Below, piece after piece: positions 12,863 through 24,751 of a stretch of 64,000 nucleotides of DNA. The stretch comes from Methylorubrum populi (GTDB lineage Bacteria; Pseudomonadota; Alphaproteobacteria; Rhizobiales; Beijerinckiaceae). Within the stretch, counting starts at the first letter, position 1; each line of letters begins with the position of its first letter. The notes under the pieces were generated by a model. It worked only from the letters and a program-made list of their open reading frames with translations, ran no database searches and was not told the DNA's origin. The position numbers and the translations under genes were made by a program. The DNA lies in NCBI GenBank assembly GCA_020741775.1, contig DYYG01000013.1:186001-250000 (forward strand), written 5' to 3'.

Positions 12863-14365
12863 ATGCGTCCGTCCCGACGCGAAACCGTCGCCGCTCTCGG
12901 CGCCGGCCTTCTCGTCGCCGGGGCCGGCCCGGCTCTGGCCGCGCGGCCGAGCTTTACCCTGCTCCTCGTCAATGACATCTACGAGATGGACGAGGTGGAG
13001 GGACGCGGCGGCTTCGCCCGGCTCAACGCGGTGGTGAAGGCGGAGCGGGCCCGCGGCGTGCCGCTGCTCTACGCCCATGCCGGCGATTGCCTCTCGCCCT
13101 CGCTGATGTCGGGCTTCGACAAGGGCGCCCATATCGTCGCGCTTCTGAATCTGGCGCCCCCCGATCTGTTCGTGCCGGGCAATCACGAATTCGATTTCGG
13201 GCCGGCGGTCTTCGCCGAACGGCAGGCGGAGGCGCGCTTCCCGTTCTACGCGGCGAACCTGCGCGGAGCGGACGGGCAGCGGCTGCCGGGCGTCCAGGAT
13301 TCCGCCCTGATCGAACTCGGCGGTGTGCGGCTCGGCCTCGTCGGCATCGCCCTGCAGGCGACGCCGGAGAAATCGCAATCGGGCGATCTGCGCTTCGGCC
13401 CCGAGATCGAGACGCTGGCCCGCGCGGCCGAGGCCCTGCGGGCGCGCGGGGCGGAGATGATCGTCGGCATCGCCCACACGGCCAGGGCGGAGGACGAGGC
13501 GATCGTGCGGCGGCGCCTCGTCGACATCCTGCTCTCGGGCCATGACCACGATCTCGTCCTGCGTGACGACGGCCGGACGGTGCTGGCCGAATCGGGCCAC
13601 GACGCCCAGTTCGTCACCGCCATCGACGTCTTCGTCACACGCAAGGGCGACGGGCCGCTGCGCTGGCGCGCCGCCTTCCGCATCCACGACACCAGCGAGG
13701 TCGAGCCCGATCCCGAGACGCAGGCCCTGGTACGCCGGCTCCAGGGCGACCTGTCGAAGGAACTCGACGTCGTGATCGGCACGACGCAGGCGCCTCTCGA
13801 CAGCCGGGTCGCCACGGTGCGGGCGCGGGAATCGGCCTTCGGCAGCCTCGTCGCCGACGCGGTGCGGGTGAGCACCGGCGCCGAAATCGGCCTGATGAAC
13901 GGGGGCGGCATCCGCGGCGACCGGCTCAGGCCGGCCGGCAGCACCCTGACCCGGCGCGACATCCTCTCCGAACTGCCCTTCGGCAACACGGTCGTGCTCG
14001 TGGCGATCGACGGGGCGACGGTGCGCGAGGCTCTGGAGAACGGGTTCCGGGATCTCGGTCGCCCGTCCGGCCGGTTCCTGCACATCTCCGGCCTCACGGT
14101 AGTCCTCGATCCGGGGGCGGAGCCGGGACGGCGCGTGGTGTCGGTGCGCGTCGGCAATGCGCCCCTCGACGAGACCCGCCTCTACCGCGTTGCGGCCAAC
14201 GATTTCATGCTGCGCGGCGGCAACGATTACGGGATGCTGGCCAGGGGCCGCGTGCTGATCGGCGGCACCGACGGGACGCTCATGGCCAACGCGGTGATGG
14301 CCTATATCCGCGCCCGCTCGCCGCTGCCGGCCGAGACCGGGCCGCGCATCAGGGAGGTTCGATAG
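12863..14365 (+). CDS. Exported bifunctional metallophosphatase/5'-nucleotidase (UshA-like)
   Basis: 500 aa. The first 27 residues are a Tat-like signal (SRRETVAALGAGLLVAGAG, cleavage near ALAA). The metallophosphatase domain has LLVNDIYEMDE, YAHAGDCLSPS, GNHEFDFGP and LLSGHDHDLVL; the C-terminal 5'-nucleotidase domain has ALVADAVR and IGLMNGGGIRGDRL (about residues 334-347). Such enzymes dephosphorylate nucleotides or sugar nucleotides in the periplasm for phosphate and nucleoside salvage. The usual first-motif DxH is replaced by ND-x-Y, a known variation in this subfamily. Confidence 0.88.
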   Translation: MRPSRRETVAALGAGLLVAGAGPALAARPSFTLLLVNDIYEMDEVEGRGGFARLNAVVKAERARGVPLLYAHAGDCLSPSLMSGFDKGAHIVALLNLAPPDLFVPGNHEFDFGPAVFAERQAEARFPFYAANLRGADGQRLPGVQDSALIELGGVRLGLVGIALQATPEKSQSGDLRFGPEIETLARAAEALRARGAEMIVGIAHTARAEDEAIVRRRLVDILLSGHDHDLVLRDDGRTVLAESGHDAQFVTAIDVFVTRKGDGPLRWRAAFRIHDTSEVEPDPETQALVRRLQGDLSKELDVVIGTTQAPLDSRVATVRARESAFGSLVADAVRVSTGAEIGLMNGGGIRGDRLRPAGSTLTRRDILSELPFGNTVVLVAIDGATVREALENGFRDLGRPSGRFLHISGLTVVLDPGAEPGRRVVSVRVGNAPLDETRLYRVAANDFMLRGGNDYGMLARGRVLIGGTDGTLMANAVMAYIRARSPLPAETGPRIREVR

Positions 14366-14373
14366 GACCACGC

Positions 14374-15078
14374 ATGACCGGACCCGTCGCAGCCGCCCTC
14401 GCCGCCTTCCGCGCCAGCGACTCTCCCTGGCTCGCCCTGCCCTTCTTCGCGCAGGGCGCGGCGGATCGGGTTGCGCAGACGATCGATGCCCGCGTCGCGG
14501 AGGGCGCGCAGGTTCTGCCGGCGCCCTCCGCGATCTTCCGGGCGCTGAGCCTGACGCCGTTGCCGGCGGTGAAGGCGGTGATCCTCGGCCAGGACCCCTA
14601 CCCGACACCGGGCGATGCCAACGGGCTCGCCTTCTCCTATGTCGGGTCCCGCCGCCTGCCGGCCTCGCTCAAGGTGATCCTGGCCGAACTCGCCCCCGAC
14701 GGGGCCAAGCCCGATCTCTCGACCGGTGACCTCACACCCTGGGCGGAGCGCGGCGTGCTGCTCCTTAACACTGCGCTCACCACGGAGGCGGGCAAATCCG
14801 GTGCGCATCTGCGGCTCGGCTGGTCGCAGCTCACCGACGAGGCGGTGGCAGCCGTCTCCGCCAAGGACGCGCCGTCGGTGTTCCTGCTGTGGGGCGCGCA
14901 GGCCCGCGCCCGCGAGGCGCTGATCGACGGGACGCGCCACGGCATCATCGCCTCGGGCCACCCCTCGCCCCTCAATCGCGCCCGGGATTTTCCAGGTTCG
15001 CGGCCGTTCGACCGGGCGAATGCGTGGCTGGAGGAGCATGGCCGCGCGCCGATCGACTGGCGATTGGGCCAGAGCTGA
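14374..15078 (+). CDS. ung: Uracil-DNA glycosylase, family 1
   Basis: 234 aa. It removes uracil from DNA at the start of base-excision repair. The catalytic water-activating motif GQDPYPTPGDANGLAFS (about residues 70-86) and the minor-groove intercalation loop HPSPLNRARDF (about 197-207) are present, and LLNTALTTEAGKSGAH is typical of family 1. It follows the nucleotidase gene by 8 bp. A separate, unrelated UDG-superfamily protein is encoded at 51227-51862. Confidence 0.94.
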   Translation: MTGPVAAALAAFRASDSPWLALPFFAQGAADRVAQTIDARVAEGAQVLPAPSAIFRALSLTPLPAVKAVILGQDPYPTPGDANGLAFSYVGSRRLPASLKVILAELAPDGAKPDLSTGDLTPWAERGVLLLNTALTTEAGKSGAHLRLGWSQLTDEAVAAVSAKDAPSVFLLWGAQARAREALIDGTRHGIIASGHPSPLNRARDFPGSRPFDRANAWLEEHGRAPIDWRLGQS

Positions 15079-15237
15079 GACGGAATCAGCCTGACGATGC
15101 GACGACCGATGCCCGGCCCCTAGCAGAAGCAGGCGCTGCTGCCCGAACCGAGCCGAGCGTAATGATCGCGCCTGTGTCGGCTTCGTTCATGGATGGCGGG
15201 CCGAGACGCCCTCCGTCGATCACACGACGACACCGTC

Positions 15238-15276
15238 CAAAAAGAAACCGCCCCCGGCCGGGTGGCGCGGGGGCGG
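15238..15276 (-). terminator. Rho-independent terminator of the small membrane protein gene
   Basis: On the minus strand CCGCCCCCG pairs with CGGGGGCGG and is followed by TTTCTTTTTGG. It lies 28 bp beyond the stop of the 68-codon gene at 15304-15510, which supports that gene being expressed. The rest of 15079-15303 shows nothing else I can name. Confidence 0.8.
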
Positions 15277-15303
15277 TCCTGATGGGCCGGAATGAGGCCG
15301 AGG

Positions 15304-15510
15304 TTACGCGGCGATCCGGGTCGCGGCGGCGACGGTGTTCTCATTCGCCAGGGAGAAGGCGGCAGCCGGCGCCGCCGGACGACCGCTGCCCTGGAGGCTG
15401 GTGAGCTCACCGGCGGAGGCATGCACATCCTCGGTGCCGAACCGGTCGGCCAGCAGCACGACCAGGGTCACGTTGGCGATGGCGGCGGCGAGAACGGCGA
15501 GGGCGATCAT
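15304..15510 (-). CDS. Small single-span membrane protein, unrecognised
   Basis: 68 aa. The first 22 residues (MIALAVLAAAIANVTLVVLLAD) form one hydrophobic helix; the rest is Ala/Ser/Thr-rich and polar. I do not recognise a family. The ATG at 15510 gives a compact protein and the gene is followed by a strong terminator (15238-15276). The longer reading frame upstream has no membrane protein character. Function is unknown. Confidence 0.6.
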   Translation of the reverse strand: MIALAVLAAAIANVTLVVLLADRFGTEDVHASAGELTSLQGSGRPAAPAAAFSLANENTVAAATRIAA

Positions 15511-15640
15511 GGTGGGCAAACCCGTTGTTGCGTTGCGATAAAGTCTATATCGCACCGCACGCTGAGTTCTGGTATACCAGATGCCAGAGACCTGACATTC
15601 CGCCGATGCATGGCCCCGCCGGGACACCGATGCGGCCCGC

Positions 15641-16564
15641 TCAGGGCTTCTTGTCGCCCTTCGTGTCCCCTTTGGCATCACCCGCCGCCGGAGTCGCGCT
15701 GCCGCCGACACGCTCGACCTTGGCGGCCTCGCGCAGCTTGACGATGGTGTCCTGCTGCGCCTTGCGGGTCAGGTACTGGTCGATCTGCTCCTTCATCTCG
15801 TCGAAGGTCGGCACCGGCTTGGTCCGCTTCTCCTCGACGCGCAGCACGTGCCAGCCGAACTGGGTCTTCACGGGATCGGACACCTGACCCGGCGCCAGCT
15901 TGAAGGCGGCATCGGCGAAGGGCTTCACCATCCGCTCCTGGGTGAACCAGCCGAGATCGCCGCCCTCGGTCTTGGAGCCCGGATCCTTCGACAGCTCGGC
16001 GGCGACCTTGGCGAAATCCTCGCCGCCCTTGATACGGGCGGCGATCTTCTTCGCCTCGTCCTCGCTTTCCACGAGGATGTGGCGGGCATGCACCTCCTCC
16101 TCGGGCTTCATCGACTTGACGGTCTGGTCGTAGAGCGCCTTGGCGGCCTCGGGCGTCACCGCCTTCTTGGCCTCGCGCTCGAGGTATTCGTCGAGCAGGA
16201 GCTTGTCGCGGAAATAGGCGAGCTTGCGCTTGAAATCGGGGCTATCGCCGACCTTGGCGGCCTCGGCCGCCTGGGCGCCGACCTTGAGGTCGATCATGTA
16301 ATCGACCAGCAGGTTCTGCTTGGCCGCCTCATCGACACCGGGAAGCGACAGGGCCGGATCCTCCGCCGCCAGGGCGAGGTCGGCGGCGGTGACCGGCTGG
16401 CCGTTGACCTTGGCCACCACCGTCTCCGGCGAGGCTGCCGCCGGCGCCGGCGTCGCGGCCTTCGGTGCGGGTGCCTGGGCCAGGGCGGCGCCCGGCCCGA
16501 AAGCGGAACCCGCGAGGATCAGCGCGAGGGCGCTCGTGCGCCGGAGGGAGAACGGGATCGGCAT
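15641..16564 (-). CDS. Exported parvulin-type peptidyl-prolyl isomerase
   Basis: 307 aa. The signal peptide is about residues 1-29 ([19 protein letters not shown]) and is followed by an Ala/Pro-rich linker, a SurA-N-like helical region ([20 protein letters not shown]) and a PpiC domain ([48 protein letters not shown]; about residues 160-255). The protein probably helps fold outer-membrane or periplasmic proteins. It is transcribed divergently from secA, whose product exports the same class of substrates; the shared 290 bp gap should hold both promoters. Confidence 0.93.
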   Translation of the reverse strand: MPIPFSLRRTSALALILAGSAFGPGAALAQAPAPKAATPAPAAASPETVVAKVNGQPVTAADLALAAEDPALSLPGVDEAAKQNLLVDYMIDLKVGAQAAEAAKVGDSPDFKRKLAYFRDKLLLDEYLEREAKKAVTPEAAKALYDQTVKSMKPEEEVHARHILVESEDEAKKIAARIKGGEDFAKVAAELSKDPGSKTEGGDLGWFTQERMVKPFADAAFKLAPGQVSDPVKTQFGWHVLRVEEKRTKPVPTFDEMKEQIDQYLTRKAQQDTIVKLREAAKVERVGGSATPAAGDAKGDTKGDKKP

Positions 16565-16854
16565 CGGAAGCGTCGTTCCTTGGGCGTCGTCCCCGCCGGG
16601 CCGGCCGTGTGACGTCCGGATTCTGTCCCTGCGGGGTTCGTCGGGTTTGCGGCGGGTGCCGCGACGAAGCGCGACACAGGTGGAATCTCTTCAGGACAAA
16701 GGCAAGCGCGGCCTTGAACCCCACGCGATCTCGTGAGCGGCGACCGGCACTACCGGATGCGCCTGCGGATATTTACCTCTATAAGCCCGCCCAACGCAGG
16801 CCGGCGGCGCCTCAAAAATGCCGCCCGCGACGACCTCACGACCGCAGGTTCACG

Positions 16855-19761
<2,907 letters not shown>

Positions 19762-19768
19762 GGCTCCG

Positions 19769-20179
19769 GTGACCGGTGCCGTCGTCTATGCCCTGGAGCC
19801 GGATCTCGCCGCGGACGCCTTCCAGGGCGTCCTCGTCGCCTCCGGCCTCGCCCCGCGCCGGCCGGCCGACGATCTCGAACGGCTCGGGCGGATGCTGGCG
19901 GCCTCCGACCTGATCGTCACCGCCCGGCTCGACGGGCGGCTCGTCGGCGTGGCGCGCACGCTGACCGACTTCGCCTTCTGCGCCTATCTCTCCGACCTCG
20001 CGGTGACCCGCGACCTCCAAAGCCAGGGCATCGGCCGCCGGCTGATCGCGGAGACGCGGGCGGCGGCCGGCCCCGAAGTCAGCTTGCTGCTGACCGCCGC
20101 GCCCGGCATCGAGGGCTATTACGACGCCATCGGCATGACGCGCGTGCCGCAGGCCTTCCGCTTCGACAGGAAGCGTTGA
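19769..20179 (+). CDS. GNAT family N-acetyltransferase
   Basis: 136 aa from a GTG start 8 bp after the secA stop. The acetyl-CoA-binding beta-bulge motif is LSDLAVTRDLQSQGIGRRLI (about residues 73-92; Q/R-x-x-G-x-G/A), followed by an EGYYDAIGM C-terminal motif. It is likely read through from secA. The substrate is unknown; GNAT proteins acetylate amines on proteins, antibiotics or metabolites. No ATG gives a plausible alternative start. Confidence 0.8.
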   Translation: MTGAVVYALEPDLAADAFQGVLVASGLAPRRPADDLERLGRMLAASDLIVTARLDGRLVGVARTLTDFAFCAYLSDLAVTRDLQSQGIGRRLIAETRAAAGPEVSLLLTAAPGIEGYYDAIGMTRVPQAFRFDRKR

Positions 20180-20258
20180 GGGATCATCGACCGCTCACCC
20201 ATACATCCGGGGTTCGACGGGACGATCCCTTCGCGATCCCAAGTTTCGGGATGGCGGA

Positions 20259-21422
20259 TCAAGGCCCGTCGGCGGCCAAAGCCTCCAGCACGGCGTGAGC
20301 CGCCGCGATGCGGGCGGGGACCGGCAAATTCCGATTGGCCAGCATCACGAGGCCGATGCGCTTCTCCGGTACGAAGGCGACATAGGCGCCGAAGCCGTTG
20401 GTGGAGCCGGTCTTGTTGAACAGCCGTGGCCCATCCGGCGCCTCGGGCGGATCGAGCCGGTCCGCCGGCTGCGGCTCCAGGGTCATCGGCGCGGCATTGC
20501 CGGCTTGGAGGCGCTCCAGCGGAACCGGATAGGGATATTGCTCCCAGCCGAGTCCCTGCACCATCGGGCCGACCCGCAGATAGCCGACATGGGTGCCCGC
20601 CACGGCCCGCCGCATCGCCGGATCGAGACGGCCGGGATCGAGCTGGGCCTCGACGAAGCGGATCATGTCGGCGGCGCTGGATTTGACGCCGTAGGCCTCG
20701 CCGTCGAGCACGCCCGGACTGACCCGGATCGGCCGGTCATCCTTGCCGTATCCCCAGGCGTAGCGCTCCGCCTCGGTTTCGGGCACGCGGAGGAAGCTGT
20801 GCCGCAGGCCGAGCCCCGGAAAGATCCGTCTCTCCATCAGCGTCCTGAAATCGGCGCCCATGGCCGCCGCGGCGGCGGATCCGAACAGGCCGAGGCTCGG
20901 ATTGGAGTAGAGCCGCTGCGTGCCGGGGGGCGCCGAGGGTTGCCAGCGCCGGAGATAGGCGGTCATCGCCGCCGTGTCGGTGACACCTTCGGGGACTTGC
21001 AGCGGCAGCCCGCCCGCGCTGTAGGTGCCGAGATCGCGCAAGGTGACCCGGTCGAGGGCGCTGCCGCGCAAGGATGGCAGGAACCGGCTCGGCGCATCGT
21101 CGAGAGAGAGCCGGCCGATGACCTGAGCGTAGGAGACGAGAGTCGCGGTGAAGGTCTTGCTGATGGAGCCGATCTCGAACAGCGTGTCCGGTGTGACCGG
21201 ACGCTGACCCTCCTTCGCGGCGAGCCCGAAGGTGAAGACGCCGGAGCGTCCGTCGCGGGTCACGGCGACGGCGAGGCCGGGTACGTCGTATTCCTTCAGC
21301 AGCGGACGATAGACCCGCTCCACCACCGCCGCGATGCCGGCCGAAGGGTCTCCCTCGCCCGCACGGGCCTCCATCGGGACCAGAGCCGCCAGGGCGAGGG
21401 CGAGTCCGCCGAGCTGACGCAT
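20259..21422 (-). CDS. Class C (AmpC-like) serine beta-lactamase
   Basis: 387 aa including a signal peptide (about residues 1-21). All three active-site motifs of class C enzymes are intact: S86-I-S-K89, Y172-S-N174 and K337-T-G339, together with the AmpC-like stretch [21 protein letters not shown]. It would hydrolyse beta-lactams in the periplasm; cephalosporin activity is the family norm but unproven here. There is no ampR-like gene beside it, so induction by the classical route is not expected. The neighbour at 21478 is divergent, leaving 55 bp for two promoters. A non-lactamase esterase role remains possible. Confidence 0.85.
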   Translation of the reverse strand: MRQLGGLALALAALVPMEARAGEGDPSAGIAAVVERVYRPLLKEYDVPGLAVAVTRDGRSGVFTFGLAAKEGQRPVTPDTLFEIGSISKTFTATLVSYAQVIGRLSLDDAPSRFLPSLRGSALDRVTLRDLGTYSAGGLPLQVPEGVTDTAAMTAYLRRWQPSAPPGTQRLYSNPSLGLFGSAAAAAMGADFRTLMERRIFPGLGLRHSFLRVPETEAERYAWGYGKDDRPIRVSPGVLDGEAYGVKSSAADMIRFVEAQLDPGRLDPAMRRAVAGTHVGYLRVGPMVQGLGWEQYPYPVPLERLQAGNAAPMTLEPQPADRLDPPEAPDGPRLFNKTGSTNGFGAYVAFVPEKRIGLVMLANRNLPVPARIAAAHAVLEALAADGP

Positions 21423-21477
21423 TGCGGAAATGGCGCGTTTCCTTCTTGCTGCAGGCGAGCGAGGCGAGCGGGCGGCC

Positions 21478-22311
21478 ATGACAGGTGAGGAAAGTGCCGA
21501 AAGCGCGGCAGGACCGGAGGCCTCGGCCCCGCTGGTGCGGAGCCTGCGTTTCGCGCTCGACTCCCCACGGGCGGGACGGCTCCAGGCCGCCCTGACGCTC
21601 GCATGCGCGCCCCTCGACTGGCTCGACGCCCATCGCGGCGGCTTCCTCCACGCGGATGAGGAGGCGTTGCTCACCGACCGCCTCCATGCCCGCCGCCGCC
21701 ACGGCCTGCTGATCGGGCGCTACGCGGCCAAGCGCGCCATCGCCGCCTTGCACCCCGATCTCGATCCGCGGGCGGTGGCGATCCGGCCCGGCGTGCTGGA
21801 GCAGCCGGTCGTCTCCGGCGAGGGAATCGACTCTCTCGGCATCAGCCTGTCCCATGCCGGCCCGGTCGCCGTGGCGGTGGCCTTCCCCGAGGCCTGTCCG
21901 ATGGGGATCGATCTGGAGCGGATCCGGGAGACCCATATCGAGCTGCTCACGAGTCAGACGACGCCCGCCGAGCGCGAGCGCCTCGCCGCCCGCCTCGCGG
22001 CGCCGGAGGCGGAACGCCTGACCCGGCTCTGGTGCTTGAAGGAGGCCCTGTCCAAGGCCCTGCGCTGCGGTCTGACGGTGCCGCTCGACTTTCTCGCGCT
22101 GGGCAGCGTCGAGCGGGACGCAGCGGGGCTCTCCGTCACCTTCGCGCATTTCGCGCAATATCGTGGCCTGAGCCTCGCAGGTGGGACTCTCGCCGCCGCC
22201 CTGGTGCTGCCGCGCCCGCCGGCGGTGACGGTCTCGGTCGAGGCGGCGGCCTGGGAGGCATGGCGTTCGGCTCTGGCCGAGGCCGCTGCGAAAGGACGGG
22301 ACGACGAATGA
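21478..22311 (+). CDS. 4'-phosphopantetheinyl transferase superfamily protein (Sfp type)
   Basis: 277 aa. The two magnesium/CoA motifs are present: PMGIDLERI (about residues 140-148) and [13 protein letters not shown] (about 183-195). Sfp-type enzymes transfer phosphopantetheine from CoA onto carrier proteins of fatty-acid, polyketide or NRPS-type systems. No carrier-protein or PKS/NRPS gene is near, so the partner is elsewhere. An upstream in-frame ATG at 21430 exists, but it would put the start within 10 bp of the beta-lactamase start. The stop overlaps the next gene (ATGA at 22308-22311). Confidence 0.88.
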   Translation: MTGEESAESAAGPEASAPLVRSLRFALDSPRAGRLQAALTLACAPLDWLDAHRGGFLHADEEALLTDRLHARRRHGLLIGRYAAKRAIAALHPDLDPRAVAIRPGVLEQPVVSGEGIDSLGISLSHAGPVAVAVAFPEACPMGIDLERIRETHIELLTSQTTPAERERLAARLAAPEAERLTRLWCLKEALSKALRCGLTVPLDFLALGSVERDAAGLSVTFAHFAQYRGLSLAGGTLAAALVLPRPPAVTVSVEAAAWEAWRSALAEAAAKGRDDE

Positions 22312-22775
22312 CGAATCTATCGACCCCGACATGGCGCCCGCCGCAGCAGATCCGCGCCAAGGTGATCGGGCTGGCTTGGCGCGGCGACGCCGTGCTGGCC
22401 GTCGAGGTTCTGGACGATCGCGGCCGGGTGAAGGGAGTCCGGCCGCCGGGCGGAAGCATCGAGTTCGGAGAAACCCGCGAGCAGGCCCTGGAGCGGGAGT
22501 TCGGCGAGGAGTTGGGCTGCGGCGTGACGATCACCGGCCCCTGGGCGGTGTCCGAGAACATCTACCGGCACGAAGGCGCGCTGGGCCACGAGATCCTGTT
22601 CGCCGCCCCCGTCCGCCTGCACGATGCGGTCCTCTACGACCGCGACGCCATTGCCTTCGCGGAGGACAGCGGCACCCCCTGCACGGCGCGCTGGTTCCGG
22701 CCGGAGGCCCTGCCGGAGGGGGTGGCCCTCTATCCGGACGGTCTCGCGGCCGCGCTCACCGTCCGGACCCAGTAG
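22308..22775 (+). CDS. NUDIX hydrolase
   Basis: 155 aa. The NUDIX box GGSIEFGE...LEREFGEELGC (about residues 45-67) is complete, so it should be a metal-dependent nucleoside diphosphate-X hydrolase. It overlaps the phosphopantetheinyl transferase stop by 4 bp and is probably co-translated. Three NUDIX genes lie in this window (also 2399 and 55637), each with different flanking motifs. The substrate is not predictable. Confidence 0.88.
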   Translation: MTNLSTPTWRPPQQIRAKVIGLAWRGDAVLAVEVLDDRGRVKGVRPPGGSIEFGETREQALEREFGEELGCGVTITGPWAVSENIYRHEGALGHEILFAAPVRLHDAVLYDRDAIAFAEDSGTPCTARWFRPEALPEGVALYPDGLAAALTVRTQ

Positions 22776-22779
22776 TCGC

Positions 22780-24009
22780 TCAGCCCTGCCGGCCCGGAAG
22801 GCTGTGGCTGAGGAAGAAATCGACCATCGCCCGCGAGGCATCCGGTCCGCCCGGATCGGTGTAGCTGCCCTCCGGGCTGCCACCGGACCAAGCATGGCCC
22901 GCCCCCTGGATCGACCAAGCCTCGACCTGCACCCGGCCGGCCTCGTCGGCATAGCGCGTGCGCGTATAGGCATGGCCGGAACCTGCACCTTCCGTCCTGC
23001 CGCTGTCCCGCTGCGGCGTCAGCTCGGCGATGCCGGCCTGGGCGAGCACGGCCTCGGCATTGCGCGGGTGGACGGTGCCGTCGCCCTCGCCGTGGAAGAC
23101 GATGGTCGGCACGCGCAGGCCCTGCGCCACCGAGCCCGCCCCGAAGCCGGATGCACCGCCGGGCGGCGGCGCTCCCGGCGCGCCGACGCGCATGGCCGAG
23201 AGAGCCGAGGGCAGATCGCGGGCGCAGCCGGCCGCGAGGCCCGAATGCACGCCGACTGCCGCGAACAGATCCGGATAGGCCCGGGCGATGTTGGCCGCCG
23301 CCGCCCCGCCCGCCGAGAGGCCGGCGATGTAAATGCGGCTCCGGTCGATCGGATGCTCGGCGCAGAGGGCGCGGACCAGCCCGGCGACGATCCCGGCCTC
23401 GCCCATCTCCCGGCCCTGATCGCCGGGCTCGAACCAGTTCCAGCATTTCTGAGCGTTGGCCTGGCGCGATTGACGCGGATAGGCGACGTAGATCCCCTCC
23501 TCCTCGGCGAGCCGGTTCATGCGGGTGCCCGCCGCGAAATCGTCCGGCGATTGCGTGCAGCCATGCAGCATCACCACCAGCGGGCGGCTCCCGCCCCGGG
23601 GGCTCGGGATGAACAGCTTATAGTCCCGCGCGCCGGCCGCGTTGGAGAAGCTGCGCTCGACGAACTGGCCGTCCTCGGGCGCCTCACCGGGAGCCGGGGC
23701 GTGCAGGCCGCCCCCCACCAGCCCCTTCAGCGACGGCGCGAGGGTGCGCAGGCCCTGCATCATCTGGTCGATGTTCTCGCGCAGCCGCTCGGGGATCAGC
23801 GCCGCATGGCCCGCCTCGTTCCCCGCTTCGAGCCGTGGGATCGCGAAATCCGCAGCCGCTGGCTCGCTCCGTGACGTCGCCTCCGGGGTCAGGCCCGAGG
23901 CGGCGAGACTGCGCTGGATCAGGGCGGTCGCCTCGGTGAGCCGTCCGGCCTGGGTCAGGCGCGTCGCCTCGGCCATGTTCGCGAGGAGGGTGGTGGAGTG
24001 ATCGGTCAT
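22780..24009 (-). CDS. PHB-depolymerase-family esterase
   Basis: 409 aa. An N-terminal helical region of about 110 residues precedes an alpha/beta-hydrolase of the PHB depolymerase/feruloyl esterase group: PLVVMLHGCTQSPDDFAAGT (oxyanion region), then the nucleophile elbow IAGLSAGGAAAAN (about residues 240-252) and a late IQGAGHAWSGGS with the catalytic His. No secretion signal is seen, consistent with an intracellular enzyme. It lies 75 bp downstream of a ribbon-helix-helix regulator on the same strand. Two TGC-N3-GCA motifs, like PhaR sites, precede that regulator, which supports a polyhydroxyalkanoate link. Confidence 0.82.
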   Translation of the reverse strand: MTDHSTTLLANMAEATRLTQAGRLTEATALIQRSLAASGLTPEATSRSEPAAADFAIPRLEAGNEAGHAALIPERLRENIDQMMQGLRTLAPSLKGLVGGGLHAPAPGEAPEDGQFVERSFSNAAGARDYKLFIPSPRGGSRPLVVMLHGCTQSPDDFAAGTRMNRLAEEEGIYVAYPRQSRQANAQKCWNWFEPGDQGREMGEAGIVAGLVRALCAEHPIDRSRIYIAGLSAGGAAAANIARAYPDLFAAVGVHSGLAAGCARDLPSALSAMRVGAPGAPPPGGASGFGAGSVAQGLRVPTIVFHGEGDGTVHPRNAEAVLAQAGIAELTPQRDSGRTEGAGSGHAYTRTRYADEAGRVQVEAWSIQGAGHAWSGGSPEGSYTDPGGPDASRAMVDFFLSHSLPGRQG

Positions 24010-24084
24010 GCAAAGTCTCGCTTTCCGGGGTCGGCGACGGGCCGCACGAGCGCAGCGGGTCACGAGGAAGGGGTCGGTTGGGGT

Positions 24085-24555
24085 TCAGAACAGACGGCCG
24101 GCCAGCACCCGCTTCACCGCAGGGCTCGCCTGGAAGCCGCCGAGCACCTCGATCGAGGCGATCGTCGCGCTGGCGAGGTCGGCCGATACGTCGTCGGCGA
24201 TCACCGCGAGGCCGAGGACACGGATCTCGAGCCGGATGCCGGCCGCCAACGCCGCCTCCAGCTCCACGCGTCCGTAACGGCGCAGGCCGAACTCGATCGG
24301 TTTGCGGGCCACCGACTGGCGGGTGATGTCGGCATGCCGCTCGATCTGGTTGCGGATGGCCGTGCGGATGAAGTCGCTGCGGTTGGCATAGACGCCTTCC
24401 GAAACGAGCAGGTCGACATGGCCGAGATCGACGAAGCCGAGATTGACCGTGATCTTCTCACTGTCACCGGGCTTGGCCGCCAGCTTGGCTCCGAGCGTCA
24501 TCGCTAGCGGAGCCTCGTGCCGGCTCTCCTGCATCACATCCATCATTGCGCCCAT
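24085..24555 (-). CDS. CopG-type ribbon-helix-helix regulator
   Basis: 156 aa from the ATG at 24555. The segment EKITVNLGFVDLGHVDLLVSEG then YANRSDFIRTAIRNQIERH (about residues 32-75) is a ribbon-helix-helix DNA-binding unit; the C-terminal 75 residues contain IRVLGLAVIADDVSADLA and are probably a ligand or oligomer domain. A longer frame exists to 24630, but it would cover the two operator-like repeats at 24595-24627, so the shorter start fits better. It is likely autoregulatory and controls the downstream PHB-type esterase. Confidence 0.8.
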   Translation of the reverse strand: MGAMMDVMQESRHEAPLAMTLGAKLAAKPGDSEKITVNLGFVDLGHVDLLVSEGVYANRSDFIRTAIRNQIERHADITRQSVARKPIEFGLRRYGRVELEAALAAGIRLEIRVLGLAVIADDVSADLASATIASIEVLGGFQASPAVKRVLAGRLF

Positions 24556-24594
24556 CCCCGCGCCATCCACAGGGATGGTATGGGAACGCGCATA

Positions 24595-24627
24595 TTGCAC
24601 CGCAAGATGAAACTTTTTGCATCGCAG
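24595..24627 (-). promoter_or_regulatory. Two tandem TTGC-N3-GCAR operator-like repeats
   Basis: TTGCACCGCAA (24595-24605) and TTGCATCGCAG (24617-24627) are spaced 22 bp start to start, two helical turns, immediately upstream of the ribbon-helix-helix gene. Each contains TGC-N3-GCA, the core reported for PhaR-type regulators. They are candidate binding sites for the RHH protein or for PhaR. Confidence 0.55.
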
Positions 24628-24751
24628 CAAAGAGAGTCAGGTGGCGCGATGCGTCCGGCGCGCCGGAGGGAATTCCGGCGATGGGAAGATCACCCCGGTC
24701 CGAGAACAAAGATCCTGTTCGAACAGGAACTTGGGAATGCCCCGTGCCGTG

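Noticed and set aside
11798..14608. Minus-strand open frame of 936 codons
   Set aside because: It runs antisense through three real plus-strand genes (methyltransferase, nucleotidase, ung).
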